Source of the DNA: Azoarcus sp.
Lineage (GTDB): Bacteria; Pseudomonadota; Gammaproteobacteria; Burkholderiales; Rhodocyclaceae
Reading direction: 5' to 3'
DNA length: 38,218 nt
NCBI GenBank assembly: GCA_031258965.1
Contig: JAIRMC010000041.1
Coordinates: forward strand, 1 to 38,218
A program made the translations under genes and the position numbers. This document shows positions 23,683 to 33,630 of the stretch, piece after piece. Position 1 is the first letter of the stretch. Each line of letters starts with the position of its first letter. The notes beneath the pieces were generated by a model. It was not told the origin of the DNA. It made no database searches and worked only from the letters and a program-made list of their open reading frames with translations.

Positions 23683-23758
23683 TGGTGGGTGCTGACGGGG
23701 TCGAACCGCCGACATTCGCCTTGTAAGGGCGACGCTCTACCAACTGAGCTAAGCACCC
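23683..23758 (-). tRNA. tRNA-Val (anticodon UAC), CCA encoded
   Basis: Read on the minus strand, the gene begins GGGTGCTTAGCTCAGTTGG and has the anticodon loop CTTACAA (anticodon TAC). The T arm GGCGG/CCGTC with TTCGACC follows, and the gene ends in the paired acceptor AGCACCC-A-CCA. All stems pair. It lies 41 bases downstream of the hupB stop codon on the same strand, the usual position after lon-hupB in many Betaproteobacteria. A TATAAA at 23804-23809 could be its -10. Confidence 0.95.
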
Positions 23759-23799
23759 GCGCGGAAACGCGCCTGGGCTGTTCCGCTTGAAGAAGTGCG

Positions 23800-24072
23800 T
23801 CAGTTTATAGCGTCTTTCAGGCTCTTGCCAGCCTTGAATTTCGGCACATTGGCAGCGGCGATGGTGATTTCCTCGCCAGTGCGGGGGTTGCGGCCAGTAT
23901 GTTCGGCACGGCTGCTTACACAGAACGTTCCGAAACCGGTCAGGGTGACGGACTCTCCATTCCTGAGCGCCGTGGTCACGGTGGCAATGACGGCATCCAG
24001 CACCCTGGCCGCCACTATTTTGGGGACTTCCGCCTGTTCGGCGATTTCGTCGATCAATTCGGTTTTGTTCAT
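23800..24072 (-). CDS. hupB: DNA-binding protein HU (beta type)
   Basis: The 90-residue product is a standard HU protein. It starts [18 protein letters not shown], has the strand [12 protein letters not shown] and the DNA-binding arm [12 protein letters not shown], and ends [16 protein letters not shown] dimers bend and compact DNA. GAAGGG precedes the ATG. It follows lon by 57 bases on the same strand, the conserved lon-hupB arrangement, and precedes tRNA-Val. Confidence 0.97.
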   Translation of the reverse strand: MNKTELIDEIAEQAEVPKIVAARVLDAVIATVTTALRNGESVTLTGFGTFCVSSRAEHTGRNPRTGEEITIAAANVPKFKAGKSLKDAIN

Positions 24073-24129
24073 GCTGCTCTTCCCTTCATTCTGTTGTCGT
24101 TAAAACACGCCGCGTCGCGGCGGGCGTAG

Positions 24130-26556
24130 TCAGTGCGCCCGTATGGGCTGCGACGCGCCCGTTACGACGTCGTCTCCGCCAACGAGGGGCGGCGTCATCG
24201 TCGCTTCAGACTCGGCCAGGGGCACGGGTTTGCGCTCCAGGGCCAGATCAAGCACCTGGTCGATCCAGCGCACGGGGGTGATTTCGATGGCGTTCTTGAT
24301 GTTGTCCGGGATGTCGGCGAGGTCCTTGATGTTTTCTTCAGGGATCAACGCGCGCGCGATGCCGCCACGCACGGCGGCAAGGAGTTTTTCCTTCAGCCCG
24401 CCAATCGGCAGGACTTCGCCGCGCAGGGTGATTTCGCCAGTCATCGCTACCTCGCAGCTCACGGGAATGCCCGTGAGCGCCGAAACCAGCGCCGTGGCGA
24501 TCGCGCTGCCTGCGGAGGGGCCGTCCTTGGGGATCGCGCCTTCCGGCAAATGGATGTGTATGTCACTTTTCTGATAGAAATCGCCCTCGATGCCCAGGGA
24601 GGCCGCTCTGCGGCGCACGACGGAAAGCGCGGCCTGGATGGATTCCTGCATGACTTCGCCCAGTTTGCCGGTGGTCATGACCTTGCCCTTGCCCGGCAGT
24701 ACGACAGCTTCGATGGTGAGTAGTTCGCCGCCGACTTCCGTCCAGGCCAGCCCGGTGACCTGCCCGATCTGGTTCTGTTTTTCCGCCATGCCAAAGTTGT
24801 AGCGGCGGACGCCGAGGTATTTGTCGAGGTTCCTGGCGTTGACAATGACTTTGCTCGCGCGCGGTTTGAGCACCAGCGATTTGACGACCTTGCGGCAGAT
24901 TTTGGAGACTTCGCGCTCCAGCCCGCGCACGCCGGCTTCGCGCGTGTAGTAGCGGCAGATGTCGCGCAGGGCTTCGTCGGTGACGGTCAGTTCAGTTGTC
25001 TTGAGGCCGTTGTTCTTGAGTTGCTTTCGCAGCAGGTAGCGATGGGCGATGTTGACCTTTTCGTCTTCGGTGTAGCCGGACAGGCGGATGACCTCCATGC
25101 GGTCGAGCAGCGGCGGCGGGATGTTGAGCGTGTTGGCGGTGGCGACGAACATGACATCGGAGAGATCGTAGTCGACTTCGATGTAGTGATCCTGGAAGGT
25201 GTGGTTCTGTTCGGGATCGAGCACCTCCAGCAGGGCCGAGGAGGGATCGCCCCGGAAGTCCATGCCGAGCTTGTCGACTTCGTCGAGCAGGAAAAGCGGG
25301 TTTTTCACGCCGACCTTGGTCATGTTCTGCAATATCTTGCCGGGCATCGAGCCGATATAGGTGCGGCGGTGCCCGCGGATTTCGGCCTCGTCGCGCACGC
25401 CGCCGAGCGCCATGCGCACAAACTTGCGGTTGGTCGCCTTGGCGATGGACTGCCCAAGCGAGGTCTTGCCGACGCCCGGCGGCCCCACGAGGCACAGGAT
25501 CGGCGCTTTCACTTTATCCACGCGCTGCTGCACGGCCAGGTATTCGAGGATGCGCTCCTTGACCTTTTCCAGGCCGTAGTGATCCTGGTCGAGGGTTTTT
25601 TCCGCTTCGGACAGGTTCTTGCTGACCCGCGAGCGCTTTTTCCACGGCAGACCGATCATGGTGTCGACGTAGTTGCGCACCACGGTGGCTTCCGCCGACA
25701 TCGGCGACATCAGCCGCAGTTTCTTGAATTCGGATTGCGTTTTCGCCAGCGCCTCCCTGGACATGCCCGCATTCCTGATTTTCTTTTCCATGTCTTCGAG
25801 GTCGGCGCCTTCTTCGCCTTCCCCGAGTTCTTTCTGGATTGCCTTGACCTGTTCGTTGAGGTAGTACTCGCGCTGGCTTTTTTCCATCTGGCGCTTGACC
25901 CGGCCACGGATGCGCTTTTCGACCTGGAGGATGTCGATTTCGTTTTCGATCTGCGCGAGCAAGCGATCGAGCCGCTCGCCGACGTCGAACATCTGCAAGA
26001 CTTCCTGTTTTTGTTCGAGCTTGAGCGGCAGGTGGGCGGCAATGGTGTCGGCAAGGCGGCCCGTGTTTTCGATACCGGCAAGCGAGGAGATGATTTCTCC
26101 CGGAATTTTCTTGTTGAGTTTCACGTACTGGTCGAACTGGGCGATGATCGCGCGCCGCATGGCTTCGACTTCGGTGCTGTCTTTCTCTGGCGGGCTGATC
26201 GGCGTGGCGCGGGCGACAAACAGGTGACGCATGTCCTCCACCGCGTCGAGCCGGGCGCGCCGCACGCCTTCGACCAGCACCTTGATGGTGCCGTCGGGCA
26301 GCCGCAGCATTTGCAGGATGTTGGCGATACAGCCAATGCTGTAGAGGTCACTGACGGAAGGTTCGTCCTTGGCCGCCGAATGCTGCGCGACGAGCAGGAT
26401 GCTCTTGCCCGCTTCCATTGCCGCCTCCAACGCCTTGATCGATTTGAGCCGCCCCACGAAAAGCGGGATGACCATGTGCGGAAACACGACCACGTCGCGC
26501 AATGGCAGCAGCGGCAGTTCCAATTGTTCGTTGGGGAGATCGGCAGTGCCGGACAT
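24130..26556 (-). CDS. lon: ATP-dependent protease Lon
   Basis: Lon degrades misfolded and regulatory proteins in the cytoplasm. The 808-residue product has the N-terminal substrate-binding domain ([23 protein letters not shown]) and a central coiled region ([22 protein letters not shown]). The AAA+ module carries Walker [12 protein letters not shown], and the C-terminal protease domain carries the Ser/Lys dyad in [10 protein letters not shown] and [16 protein letters not shown] chose ATG 26556, preceded by AAGGA; the frame extends 14 codons further without a better site. A sigma-32-type promoter lies just upstream. It sits between clpX and hupB, as in E. coli. Confidence 0.98.
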   Translation of the reverse strand: MSGTADLPNEQLELPLLPLRDVVVFPHMVIPLFVGRLKSIKALEAAMEAGKSILLVAQHSAAKDEPSVSDLYSIGCIANILQMLRLPDGTIKVLVEGVRRARLDAVEDMRHLFVARATPISPPEKDSTEVEAMRRAIIAQFDQYVKLNKKIPGEIISSLAGIENTGRLADTIAAHLPLKLEQKQEVLQMFDVGERLDRLLAQIENEIDILQVEKRIRGRVKRQMEKSQREYYLNEQVKAIQKELGEGEEGADLEDMEKKIRNAGMSREALAKTQSEFKKLRLMSPMSAEATVVRNYVDTMIGLPWKKRSRVSKNLSEAEKTLDQDHYGLEKVKERILEYLAVQQRVDKVKAPILCLVGPPGVGKTSLGQSIAKATNRKFVRMALGGVRDEAEIRGHRRTYIGSMPGKILQNMTKVGVKNPLFLLDEVDKLGMDFRGDPSSALLEVLDPEQNHTFQDHYIEVDYDLSDVMFVATANTLNIPPPLLDRMEVIRLSGYTEDEKVNIAHRYLLRKQLKNNGLKTTELTVTDEALRDICRYYTREAGVRGLEREVSKICRKVVKSLVLKPRASKVIVNARNLDKYLGVRRYNFGMAEKQNQIGQVTGLAWTEVGGELLTIEAVVLPGKGKVMTTGKLGEVMQESIQAALSVVRRRAASLGIEGDFYQKSDIHIHLPEGAIPKDGPSAGSAIATALVSALTGIPVSCEVAMTGEITLRGEVLPIGGLKEKLLAAVRGGIARALIPEENIKDLADIPDNIKNAIEITPVRWIDQVLDLALERKPVPLAESEATMTPPLVGGDDVVTGASQPIRAH

Positions 26557-26575
26557 TATTTTTCCTTGGGCGAAA

Positions 26576-26603
26576 GAACCGTGCCTATATTGGGGCACGG
26601 TTC
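26576..26603. repeat. Perfect inverted repeat in the lon leader region
   Basis: Ten-base arms, GAACCGTGCC (26576-26585) and GGCACGGTTC (26594-26603), flank an eight-base centre. The repeat lies 20 bases upstream of the lon ATG and overlaps the -10 element of the predicted heat-shock promoter. It could be an operator, a leader hairpin or the end of the clpX transcript (on the minus strand the stem is followed by TTTCG). Confidence 0.6.
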
Positions 26604-26615
26604 CGTTTAATCAAG
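26588..26615 (-). promoter_or_regulatory. lon: Sigma-32 (heat-shock) promoter of lon
   Basis: On the minus strand CTTGAT (26615-26610) is followed by 14 bases and CCCCAATA (26595-26588). This fits the RpoH pattern CTTGAA-N13-16-CCCCATNT well, with one deviation in the -35 and one in the -10 core. The expected start is near 26580, giving a leader of about 25 bases to ATG 26556. lon is a classical heat-shock gene. Confidence 0.65.
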
Positions 26616-26677
26616 CAGCGATTGCGCGTTATGCGCCACCCGGCGGCAAGAGCGCCCGGCGAGGTGTTTTGTTTTAT

Positions 26678-27961
26678 TCAGTTGGAACCCGAAACCTTCG
26701 GCTGATCGGCATAGATCAGCAAGGGCTTGGCCCCTTCTTCAATCGAGCCTTCGTCGATCACGACCTTGGCGACCCCTTCGAGGCTCGGCAGATCGTACAT
26801 GATGTCGAGCAGCGCCATTTCCAGGATCGAACGCAGTCCGCGCGCGCCGGTCTTGCGGCGGATCGCTTTTTCCGCCACCGCGTGCAAGGCCGCTTGGCGG
26901 ATTTCGAGTTCGACGCCTTCCATCGAGAAGAGCTTCTGGTATTGCTTGACCAATGCGTTCTTGGGTTCGACCAGTATCTGGATCAGTGCGTCTTCGTCGA
27001 GTTCGTGCAAGGTCGCCACCACCGGCAGCCGCCCGATTAGTTCGGGGATGAGGCCGAATTTGATGAGGTCTTCCGGTTCGACCTGTCCGAAGGCTTCGGA
27101 AAGGCTGCGGTTCCTGGCGCTTTTTACTTCGGCGCCGAAGCCGATCCCGACTTTCTCGGTGCGGTTGAGGATGACTTTTTCCAGCCCGTCGAAAGCGCCG
27201 CCGCAGATGAACAGGACGTTGGTGGTATCGACCTGGATGAAGTCCTGGTTCGGGTGCTTGCGCCCGCCCTGGGGCGGAATCGAGGCGACGGTGCCTTCGA
27301 CGAGTTTGAGAAGCGCCTGCTGGACGCCTTCGCCGGAAACGTCGCGGGTAATCGAAGGGTTGTCGGATTTGCGCGAGATTTTGTCGATTTCGTCGATGTA
27401 AACGATGCCCTGCTGCGCTTTCTCGACATCGTAATCGCATTTTTGCAGCAGCTTCTGGATGATGTTTTCGACATCCTCGCCCACGTAACCGGCTTCGGTG
27501 AGCGTGGTCGCGTCGGCCATCACGAAGGGGACGTTGAGAAGCCGCGCCAATGTTTGCGCAAGCAGCGTCTTGCCGGAGCCGGTCGGCCCGATCAGCAGTA
27601 TGTTGCTCTTGGCCAGTTCCACGTCATCCTTGGCGGCGGCGGCGCTGCCAAGGTGGCGCAGACGCTTGTAGTGGTTATAGACCGCCACGGAGAGATTGCG
27701 CTTGGCCTGGGTCTGGCCGATTACGTATTGGTCGAGAATGGCGCAGATTTCATGGGGCGTCGGCAACTGCCCCCGGATGTTCTCCACGCCGAGGCCATCG
27801 GCGATTTCCTCGCGGATGATGTCGTTGCACAGGCCGATGCATTCGTCACAAATGAAAACGGACGGCCCCGCGATCAGTTTGCGAACTTCGTGCTGGCTCT
27901 TGCCACAAAACGAACAATAGAGGAGCTTCTCCCCGTCCGTGTTCGACTTTTTATCCGGCAT
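26678..27961 (-). CDS. clpX: ClpXP unfoldase subunit ClpX
   Basis: ClpX is the AAA+ unfoldase that feeds substrates into ClpP. The 427-residue product has the N-terminal zinc-binding domain with Cys16/Cys19 (CSFCGK) and Cys38/Cys41 (CDEC). It then has Walker A GPTGSGKT, Walker [10 protein letters not shown] and the pore motif GYVGEDV. IGF, the ClpP-docking tripeptide, appears in [10 protein letters not shown], and the sensor region [10 protein letters not shown] is present. Length matches E. coli (424). It lies 13 bases after clpP on the same strand. The 121 bases between it and lon contain the lon promoter. Confidence 0.98.
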   Translation of the reverse strand: MPDKKSNTDGEKLLYCSFCGKSQHEVRKLIAGPSVFICDECIGLCNDIIREEIADGLGVENIRGQLPTPHEICAILDQYVIGQTQAKRNLSVAVYNHYKRLRHLGSAAAAKDDVELAKSNILLIGPTGSGKTLLAQTLARLLNVPFVMADATTLTEAGYVGEDVENIIQKLLQKCDYDVEKAQQGIVYIDEIDKISRKSDNPSITRDVSGEGVQQALLKLVEGTVASIPPQGGRKHPNQDFIQVDTTNVLFICGGAFDGLEKVILNRTEKVGIGFGAEVKSARNRSLSEAFGQVEPEDLIKFGLIPELIGRLPVVATLHELDEDALIQILVEPKNALVKQYQKLFSMEGVELEIRQAALHAVAEKAIRRKTGARGLRSILEMALLDIMYDLPSLEGVAKVVIDEGSIEEGAKPLLIYADQPKVSGSN

Positions 27962-27974
27962 GATCGTCTCCTCG

Positions 27975-28610
27975 TCAGATCTCGTCGCGGGTAATCATTA
28001 CCTTGTCGATCAAACCGTACTCCAACGCGGCGGCCGCAGACAGGAAATTATCCCGATCGGTATCTTTTTCTATTTGCTCGACAGGCTTGCCTGTATGCCT
28101 GGACAGCATTTCATTCAGGCGGGCGCGCAGATGGAGAATCTCGCGGGCATGGATCTCGATGTCGGAGGCCTGCCCCTGGAACCCGCCGAGCGGCTGATGG
28201 ATCATGACCCTGGAATTCGGCAGGCAGTAGCGCTTGCCCTTGGCGCCCGCCGCGAGCAGGAAGGCCCCCATGCTTGCCGCCTGCCCGACGCACAGCGTGC
28301 TCACATCGGGTTTGATGAACTGCATGGTGTCGTAGATCGCCAGCCCCGCCGTGACCGATCCGCCGGGAGAATTGATGTAAAAATAAATGTCCTTGTCGGG
28401 GTTGTCCGATTCAAGGAACAGCAGTTGCGCCACGATCAGATTGGCCGTGGCGTCGTTGACCTGGCCGACAAGGAACACGATCCGTTCCTTGAGCAAGCGC
28501 GAATAAATATCGTAGGCGCGCTCGCCACGCCCGCTTTGTTCGATGACCATCGGCACCATGCCGAGGCCGACCGGGTTCCATTCGCCGCGCCACGCGGATT
28601 TATCGTTCAT
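27975..28610 (-). CDS. clpP: ATP-dependent Clp protease proteolytic subunit ClpP
   Basis: ClpP forms the tetradecameric serine protease chamber used by ClpX and ClpA. With the start at 28610 the product has 211 residues and the catalytic triad is Ser113 ([11 protein letters not shown]), His138 (MIHQPLGG) and Asp187 (EKDTDRDNF). [18 protein letters not shown] is the conserved strand and oxyanion region. The frame extends upstream to 28673 into the tig stop region. ATG 28610 gives the usual short propeptide before MVPMVIEQ. It follows tig by 46 bases and precedes clpX by 13, the conserved tig-clpP-clpX order. Confidence 0.97.
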   Translation of the reverse strand: MNDKSAWRGEWNPVGLGMVPMVIEQSGRGERAYDIYSRLLKERIVFLVGQVNDATANLIVAQLLFLESDNPDKDIYFYINSPGGSVTAGLAIYDTMQFIKPDVSTLCVGQAASMGAFLLAAGAKGKRYCLPNSRVMIHQPLGGFQGQASDIEIHAREILHLRARLNEMLSRHTGKPVEQIEKDTDRDNFLSAAAALEYGLIDKVMITRDEI

Positions 28611-28656
28611 CAGTAAACCGGCTCCGGTTCGTTGTCTGTCCGCTTTCGCCGCCATA

Positions 28657-29970
28657 TCAGGCGGCGTTCGCATCGCCCATCAGTTCTTCAAAGGCAATCG
28701 GCTTGTCGCTGATCTTGGCCTGGGAACAGACCCATGCCACGACGTTATCTTCGGTTGCGATCGCTTCCACCTGCGCCAGCCGCTCGGGCTGTGCATAGTA
28801 CCAGCGCACCAGCTCCGCCGGGTCTTCGTAACTTTCCGCCATGTCCTCGATCAGCGCGCGCACTTGCTCCGGTTTGGCGTGCAGATTGTTCGCCTTCACC
28901 AGTTCGGCCATGATGAGGCCCAGTTTCACCCGCCGCGTCGCCCGGTCGGTAAACCATTCTCCCATCCGCGCCGATATCTTGTCGAGCGGCATACCTTTCG
29001 CCGTAAGGTTGTTCCGGGCGTTCTCGGCTAATTGCGCCGCCTCCGCGCTCACCAGCGCCTTGGGCGCTTCGACGGGAACCACGGCGAGCAAGGCGTCCAT
29101 CGCCTGGTTCTTGACCCTGGCCTGGATGCGGCGTTTGACTTCACGCTCAAGGTTGTCCTTGACATCCTCGCGCAGCTTGGCGATGTCGCCATCGGCAATC
29201 CCCAATGACTTGGCAAAATCGGCGTCGATCTCCGGTAGCACGGGTTCTTCCACCTTGTGCACCGTCACCTCGAACTGTACCGTCTGTCCGGCAAGGTCTC
29301 CCGCGCCGTAGTCAGCGGGGAAAACCAGATCGAACGTTTTGTTCTCGCCCGTCTTGAGGCCGATCACGGCGGCATCGAAATCCTCCAGCATCGTCCCGGA
29401 GCCGAGCACGAACGAAAATCCTTTTGCTTCGCCGTTTTCAAAGGGCTTGCCATCCTTGCGCCCGATGAAATCGACCACGACCTGGTCGCCCTTGGCGACG
29501 GCGCGCTCGACGGTCTCGAACCGGGTGCGCTGCTTGCGCAATACGTCAAAGGTGCGGTTGACTTCGGCATCGCCTACGCCGAGCACCGGCCTTTCGATTT
29601 CGTGACCCGAAAAGTCGCCGATCAAGACGTCCGGATACACCTCGAACACGGCGCTGAATTCCAGCGTGCCAGCGGCGGAAGTCTCCTTGGGTTCGATTCG
29701 GGGATAGCCCGCCACGCGCAATTTCCGCGCCCGCACCGCCTCGCCGAAGGCCTTTTCCACCGCCGCGCCGATGGCTTCCGAACGGGCCTGCGGCGCGTAA
29801 GTCCGGGCCACGACCTTGAGCGGCACCTTGCCCTGGCGAAATCCCGGCATCTTTACCGTGCGGGAAAGATTCTTGAGGCGGACATCGACATCCTTGTCGA
29901 TGTCCGCCACCGCCACCGACATGTCGATACGGCGTTCCAGCGTATTGATGGCTTCCTGATTGGTCTGCAT
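28657..29970 (-). CDS. tig: Trigger factor, ribosome-associated chaperone and prolyl isomerase
   Basis: The 437-residue product has the ribosome-binding N-domain with the signature [12 protein letters not shown] (G-F-R-x-G-x-x-P). It then has an FKBP-type prolyl isomerase domain (about 150-235: [35 protein letters not shown]) and a long helical C-terminal chaperone domain. I chose ATG 29970 ([15 protein letters not shown]); an in-frame start at 30057 adds a non-conserved basic stretch. AGGATCG precedes the start. It is the first gene of tig-clpP-clpX-lon. The 281 bases up to the divergent nnr gene must hold both promoters; I see only a TAGAAT -10 near 30090 without a matching -35. Confidence 0.97.
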   Translation of the reverse strand: MQTNQEAINTLERRIDMSVAVADIDKDVDVRLKNLSRTVKMPGFRQGKVPLKVVARTYAPQARSEAIGAAVEKAFGEAVRARKLRVAGYPRIEPKETSAAGTLEFSAVFEVYPDVLIGDFSGHEIERPVLGVGDAEVNRTFDVLRKQRTRFETVERAVAKGDQVVVDFIGRKDGKPFENGEAKGFSFVLGSGTMLEDFDAAVIGLKTGENKTFDLVFPADYGAGDLAGQTVQFEVTVHKVEEPVLPEIDADFAKSLGIADGDIAKLREDVKDNLEREVKRRIQARVKNQAMDALLAVVPVEAPKALVSAEAAQLAENARNNLTAKGMPLDKISARMGEWFTDRATRRVKLGLIMAELVKANNLHAKPEQVRALIEDMAESYEDPAELVRWYYAQPERLAQVEAIATEDNVVAWVCSQAKISDKPIAFEELMGDANAA

Positions 29971-30251
29971 GCAAACGATCCTGATAAATCCAAAAGATGG
30001 CGCCAGCCCGGCAAGCCTGCCGGCACGGCGCTTTCGCACGCCGCGCCGATATGACATCCAGTCCGTTCCGTTCCAGCGAAGCGGCTATTCTACATGGAGT
30101 TGCCGGGTTTCCTCCATCCCTGCCCGCCCCGCTGTTGTAATGCCGGGAAGGCGGTGAAAATCGCGCCGGACATGGGCTGTCCGCACATCCGCGGCGGCCG
30201 GAGTGTACACTCGCCGCTACCGCCAACGAATAGCCGCCGCGGCTTTCGATC

Positions 30252-31751
30252 ATGTCCGCTCCGTTGACCGCCCCGCCCTGCCCCATCTATTCCGTGCGCG
30301 ACATTCGCGCAATCGAACGCCGGGTTGTCCCGGGCGCACAGCCGCCGCTGATGGAACGCGCGGGCGTCGCGGCCGCCCTGGAGGCATCCCGGTTGCTCGC
30401 GGCCCGGCCCGGCCCCGTACTCATCGCCTGCGGCCCCGGCAATAACGGCGGCGACGGTTTCGTCGCGGCGCGGGAACTTCGCATCGCCGGATACGACGTA
30501 ACCGTCGCATTCACCGGCAACCCCGCCCGCCTCCCCGAAGATGCCGCACGCGCGCATGCCAGCTTCCTCCAAGCGGGCGGCGGCGTGGCCGAACTCCCCG
30601 CGCCGCCCGGAAACGGCTGGGCGCTGGTCATCGACGCCCTGTTCGGTATCGGACTGCGACGCCCCCCCGAAGGCCGGTATGCCGAGTGGATCGAAGCGAT
30701 CAACGCCCTGCCCGCGCCGAAACTCGCCATCGACGTGCCCAGCGGGCTGGATGCCGATACCGGCGGCCAGCCCGGCGTCTGCCTGCGCGCCACCCACACC
30801 GCGACCTTCATCGCGCTCAAACCCGGCCTGCTCACACTCGACGGCCCCGACTGCTGCGGCGATATTTCGCTCCACACACTCGGCGTCGATGCCGCGGCCC
30901 ACGTCGCGCCCGCCGGGCATCGCGTCGGACGCGAGCTTTTTAGCGCCCGTCTCCTTCCCCGGCCGCGCAACGCACACAAAGGCATGTATGGCGACGCCTG
31001 CGTTCTCGGCGGTGCGGCAGGCATGACCGGCGCGGCGCTTCTCGCGGCGCGGGCGGCCTTGTGGCTGGGAGCGGGCCGCGTTTACGCCTGCCTTCTCGAC
31101 GAAGGCAGGCCAGGCGTCGATCCCGCCCACCCCGAACTGATGCTGCGCCCGGCCGGCCGCCTGCCCGAGCATCCGCGCGCGCTCGCCGCCGGCCCCGGAC
31201 TCGGGATCAGCGCTGAGGCCGGGCGCCTGTTGCAAACGGTGATCGACCGCAACATCCCGCTGCTGCTCGACGCCGACGCGCTCAATATCGTGAGCCGCTG
31301 GCCGGAACGGATGAAGATACTAAAAGCGCGGCGATCCGCAACGCTCCTCACCCCCCACCCCGCCGAAGCCGGACGGCTACTCGGCGTTACCACAGCCGAA
31401 ATCCAGGCCGACCGCATCGTTGCCGCGCTCGAACTGGCGCGCGCCTACCACGCCCACGTCGTGCTCAAGGGCTGCGGCAGCCTCATCGCCACCCCCGACG
31501 GACGCTGGTTCATCAACACAACCGGCCATCCCGGCATGGCCAGCGCGGGCATGGGCGATGTATTGAGCGGCCTCATCCTTTCCCTGCTCGCGCAGGGATG
31601 GCCCGCCGAAACGGCGCTGCTCGCCGCCGTTCACCTGCACGGCGCCGCCGCCGACCGGCTCGCCGCCGCCGGCGCCGGGCCAGTGGGCCTCACCGCCGGC
31701 GAAGTCATCCCCGCCGCGCGCAGTCTGTTCAATCGTTGGCATCAACACTGA
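30252..31751 (+). CDS. nnr: Bifunctional NAD(P)H-hydrate epimerase / ADP-dependent dehydratase
   Basis: This enzyme repairs hydrated NADH and NADPH (NADHX, NADPHX). The 499-residue product fuses two domains. The N-terminal YjeF_N epimerase domain (about 15-215) has GPGNNGGDGFVAAR and DALFGIGL. The C-terminal carbohydrate-kinase-like dehydratase domain (about 230-490) has HKGMYGDACVLGGA, LLLDADALNI, LLTPHPAEAGRLLG and GHPGMASAGMGDVLSG, the last being the nucleotide-binding signature. Length matches E. coli YjeF/NnrD (515). It is divergent from tig. No ribosome site stands out before ATG 30252. No tsaE or queG gene adjoins, unlike many genomes. Confidence 0.95.
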   Translation: MSAPLTAPPCPIYSVRDIRAIERRVVPGAQPPLMERAGVAAALEASRLLAARPGPVLIACGPGNNGGDGFVAARELRIAGYDVTVAFTGNPARLPEDAARAHASFLQAGGGVAELPAPPGNGWALVIDALFGIGLRRPPEGRYAEWIEAINALPAPKLAIDVPSGLDADTGGQPGVCLRATHTATFIALKPGLLTLDGPDCCGDISLHTLGVDAAAHVAPAGHRVGRELFSARLLPRPRNAHKGMYGDACVLGGAAGMTGAALLAARAALWLGAGRVYACLLDEGRPGVDPAHPELMLRPAGRLPEHPRALAAGPGLGISAEAGRLLQTVIDRNIPLLLDADALNIVSRWPERMKILKARRSATLLTPHPAEAGRLLGVTTAEIQADRIVAALELARAYHAHVVLKGCGSLIATPDGRWFINTTGHPGMASAGMGDVLSGLILSLLAQGWPAETALLAAVHLHGAAADRLAAAGAGPVGLTAGEVIPAARSLFNRWHQH

Positions 31752-31860
31752 AGAAACACCGAACGAGCGTCGTTGCGAGAGACAAAGCCAGTGTTCCATC
31801 ACCGCATCAACGCAAGAATGGCATTACACGGCCCGCCCGCTTCTGCTACCATCCGCCCCC

Positions 31861-32214
31861 ATGCATCGCTGGCTCGCTCTCTTCCTGCTGGTTTTCCTGC
31901 CGTTCCAGGCCGCCTGGGCGGCGGCGAGCGTCTATTGCCAGCATGAACGCGGGGAAGCGGCGCGGCATTTCGGACATCACGAGCACCGCCATGCGGCCTC
32001 GGGCGGCCTTGCGGAAACGGATTCCTCCACCCCCGACCCGCAAAACGCCGATGGCGACTGCGGCTTTCACGTCGGCGGCCCCTCCGGCTTCATAAGCCGC
32101 CACTATCTCCCGATGCTCCCGGCGTTTGCCGTATTCGGCGAAAATCGCTTCCCCAGTGACGTTTCGCACATCCCCGACGGCCCTGAACGGCCCGACATCG
32201 CCCTCGCCGCCTGA
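31861..32214 (+). CDS. czcI: CzcI-like periplasmic metal-resistance protein
   Basis: The 117-residue product has a clear signal peptide (MHRWLALFLLVFLPFQAAWA, cleavage after about residue 20). The mature part has ASVYCQHERGEAARHFGHHEHRH, matching the opening of CzcI proteins (YCQHE...QHFGHHEHQH), and CGFHVGG later. His and Cys clusters suggest binding of Zn2+, Co2+ or Cd2+ in the periplasm. CzcI is a small accessory or regulatory protein encoded upstream of czcCBA in C. metallidurans, the same position as here. No Shine-Dalgarno sequence is evident. The 109 bases upstream hold no gene; they may hold the operon promoter, which I could not define. Confidence 0.85.
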   Translation: MHRWLALFLLVFLPFQAAWAAASVYCQHERGEAARHFGHHEHRHAASGGLAETDSSTPDPQNADGDCGFHVGGPSGFISRHYLPMLPAFAVFGENRFPSDVSHIPDGPERPDIALAA

Positions 32215-32307
32215 AGCCCGGCGAGACGCGCGTTCCCCCCCTGTTTTCGCGGCCATGAAAGCCGCATGCGGTCTTGCCGGATTGTCCTTTTTTACCAGGA
32301 GAATTCG

Positions 32308-33621
32308 ATGCGCAGGACGACTCTGCACCATTTGAGGCTGCTCGGGCTGACAGCCGCTCTTTTCGGCCCATTGTCTCTTTCACCGGCCTGGGCGCAATCC
32401 GCCGCCCAGTCCTTTTCCGCTCCAGGGAAAACCGAGCCCGCGGAGGCATTGCACCTTGCCGCCGCCATCGAGCTGGCCCTGTCGGCCAATCCCGGACTGT
32501 CCGCGGCAACGCACGCATTGCGGGCAAGCGAAGGCGCACTCGTCCAGGCGGGCGTCCTCCCCAATCCGGCAATTTCGGTATTGGTCGAAGATACGCGGGA
32601 CAAGGCGGCCCGGACGACGACCGTCCAGATCGACCAGCCCATCGAACTGGGCGGCAAGCGCGCGGCCCGCATCGAACTGGCCGAACGCGGGCGGGCCGCC
32701 GCCGCCGCCGAGCTGGCCGTCAAACGGCGGGAAGTCCGGGCCGAAGCCACAGGGGCTTTTTTCGACGTGCTGGCCGCGCAGCAGCGCGTCCGCCAGGCGG
32801 AGGATTTGTTCGGCCTCGCCCAAAAGGCAACGCAGGCAGCGTCGCGTCGCGTCGCGGCCGGGAAGATTTCGCCCGTGGAAGAAACCCGCGCCAGGGTGGC
32901 GGAAGCCTCCGTCCGCGTGGCGTTGGCGCAAGCCCGGGGGGAATTGACCGCGGCCCGGAAGCGTCTGTCGGCAACATGGGGAAATCCCACGCCGCGTTTC
33001 GAGCGGGCCGAGGGGCAAATCGGCGTCCTGCCCGGCATTCCTTCCCCGGAAGAAATCGAAAGGCGTTTGCGGAGATCGCCAGCGCTTGCGCGCGCCCGCG
33101 CCGAGGCGGGTCATTCCGGAGCGCTCGCCGAACTCGAACGGACGCGCCGGTTCGGCGACATCACCGTCAGCCTGGGAAGCAAGCGGGCCGAAGAACTCGG
33201 ACGCAACCAGACCCTCATCGGCTTATCGGTTCCCCTGCCCTTGTTCGATCGCAACCAGGGCAATGTCCTCGAAGCGGCCCAACGGGCCGAGCAGGCCCGC
33301 GACGAACTGACCGCGGCGGAAATCCGCCTCTCGACCGAAGCGGCGCAAGCGCATGAGCGCCTCGAAGCGTCCGCGCTGGAAGCCGGGGCGTTGCAAGAAG
33401 AAATCCTGCCCGGCGCGCAAAACGCCTATGAAGCGGCCAGCAAGGGTTTCGCGCTGGGCAAATTCAGCTTCCTGGAAGTGCTGGACGCCCAGCGCACATT
33501 CTTCCAGGCGCAATCCCAATACCTGCGCACCCTGGCCGAAGCCCATCGCGCCGCCGCCGAGCTGGATCGCATACTTGGCGACGCCATTGCCACATCCTCC
33601 GCCAACGACAGCCATCCGTAG
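32308..33621 (+). CDS. czcC: Outer membrane efflux channel CzcC
   Basis: The 437-residue product is a TolC-family channel for heavy-metal RND efflux. A signal peptide ends near AWA-Q (residue 29). The two repeats of the outer membrane efflux protein family are visible, with HLAAAIELALSANPGLSAA and AGVLPNPAISVLVEDTRD in the first and the helices around TLIGLSVPLPLFDRNQGN in the second. The latter segment is typical of CzcC/CnrC. A strong ribosome site (AGGAG) precedes ATG 32308; the open frame starts earlier at 32266 but lacks this. czcB begins nine bases downstream. Confidence 0.93.
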   Translation: MRRTTLHHLRLLGLTAALFGPLSLSPAWAQSAAQSFSAPGKTEPAEALHLAAAIELALSANPGLSAATHALRASEGALVQAGVLPNPAISVLVEDTRDKAARTTTVQIDQPIELGGKRAARIELAERGRAAAAAELAVKRREVRAEATGAFFDVLAAQQRVRQAEDLFGLAQKATQAASRRVAAGKISPVEETRARVAEASVRVALAQARGELTAARKRLSATWGNPTPRFERAEGQIGVLPGIPSPEEIERRLRRSPALARARAEAGHSGALAELERTRRFGDITVSLGSKRAEELGRNQTLIGLSVPLPLFDRNQGNVLEAAQRAEQARDELTAAEIRLSTEAAQAHERLEASALEAGALQEEILPGAQNAYEAASKGFALGKFSFLEVLDAQRTFFQAQSQYLRTLAEAHRAAAELDRILGDAIATSSANDSHP

Positions 33622-33630
33622 GAGCACGAC

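Noticed and set aside
25021-26610. Open frame of 529 codons on the plus strand
   Set aside because: It is antisense to lon, whose protein match is unambiguous, and its translation is the His/Asp/Phe-rich type typical of the reverse complement of GC-rich genes.
31752-31860. Second REP-like copy before czcI (GCGTCGTTGCGAGAGAC)
   Set aside because: It resembles the CGTCATTGCGAG lead of the element at 10804 only loosely and lacks the GAA-loop hairpin.
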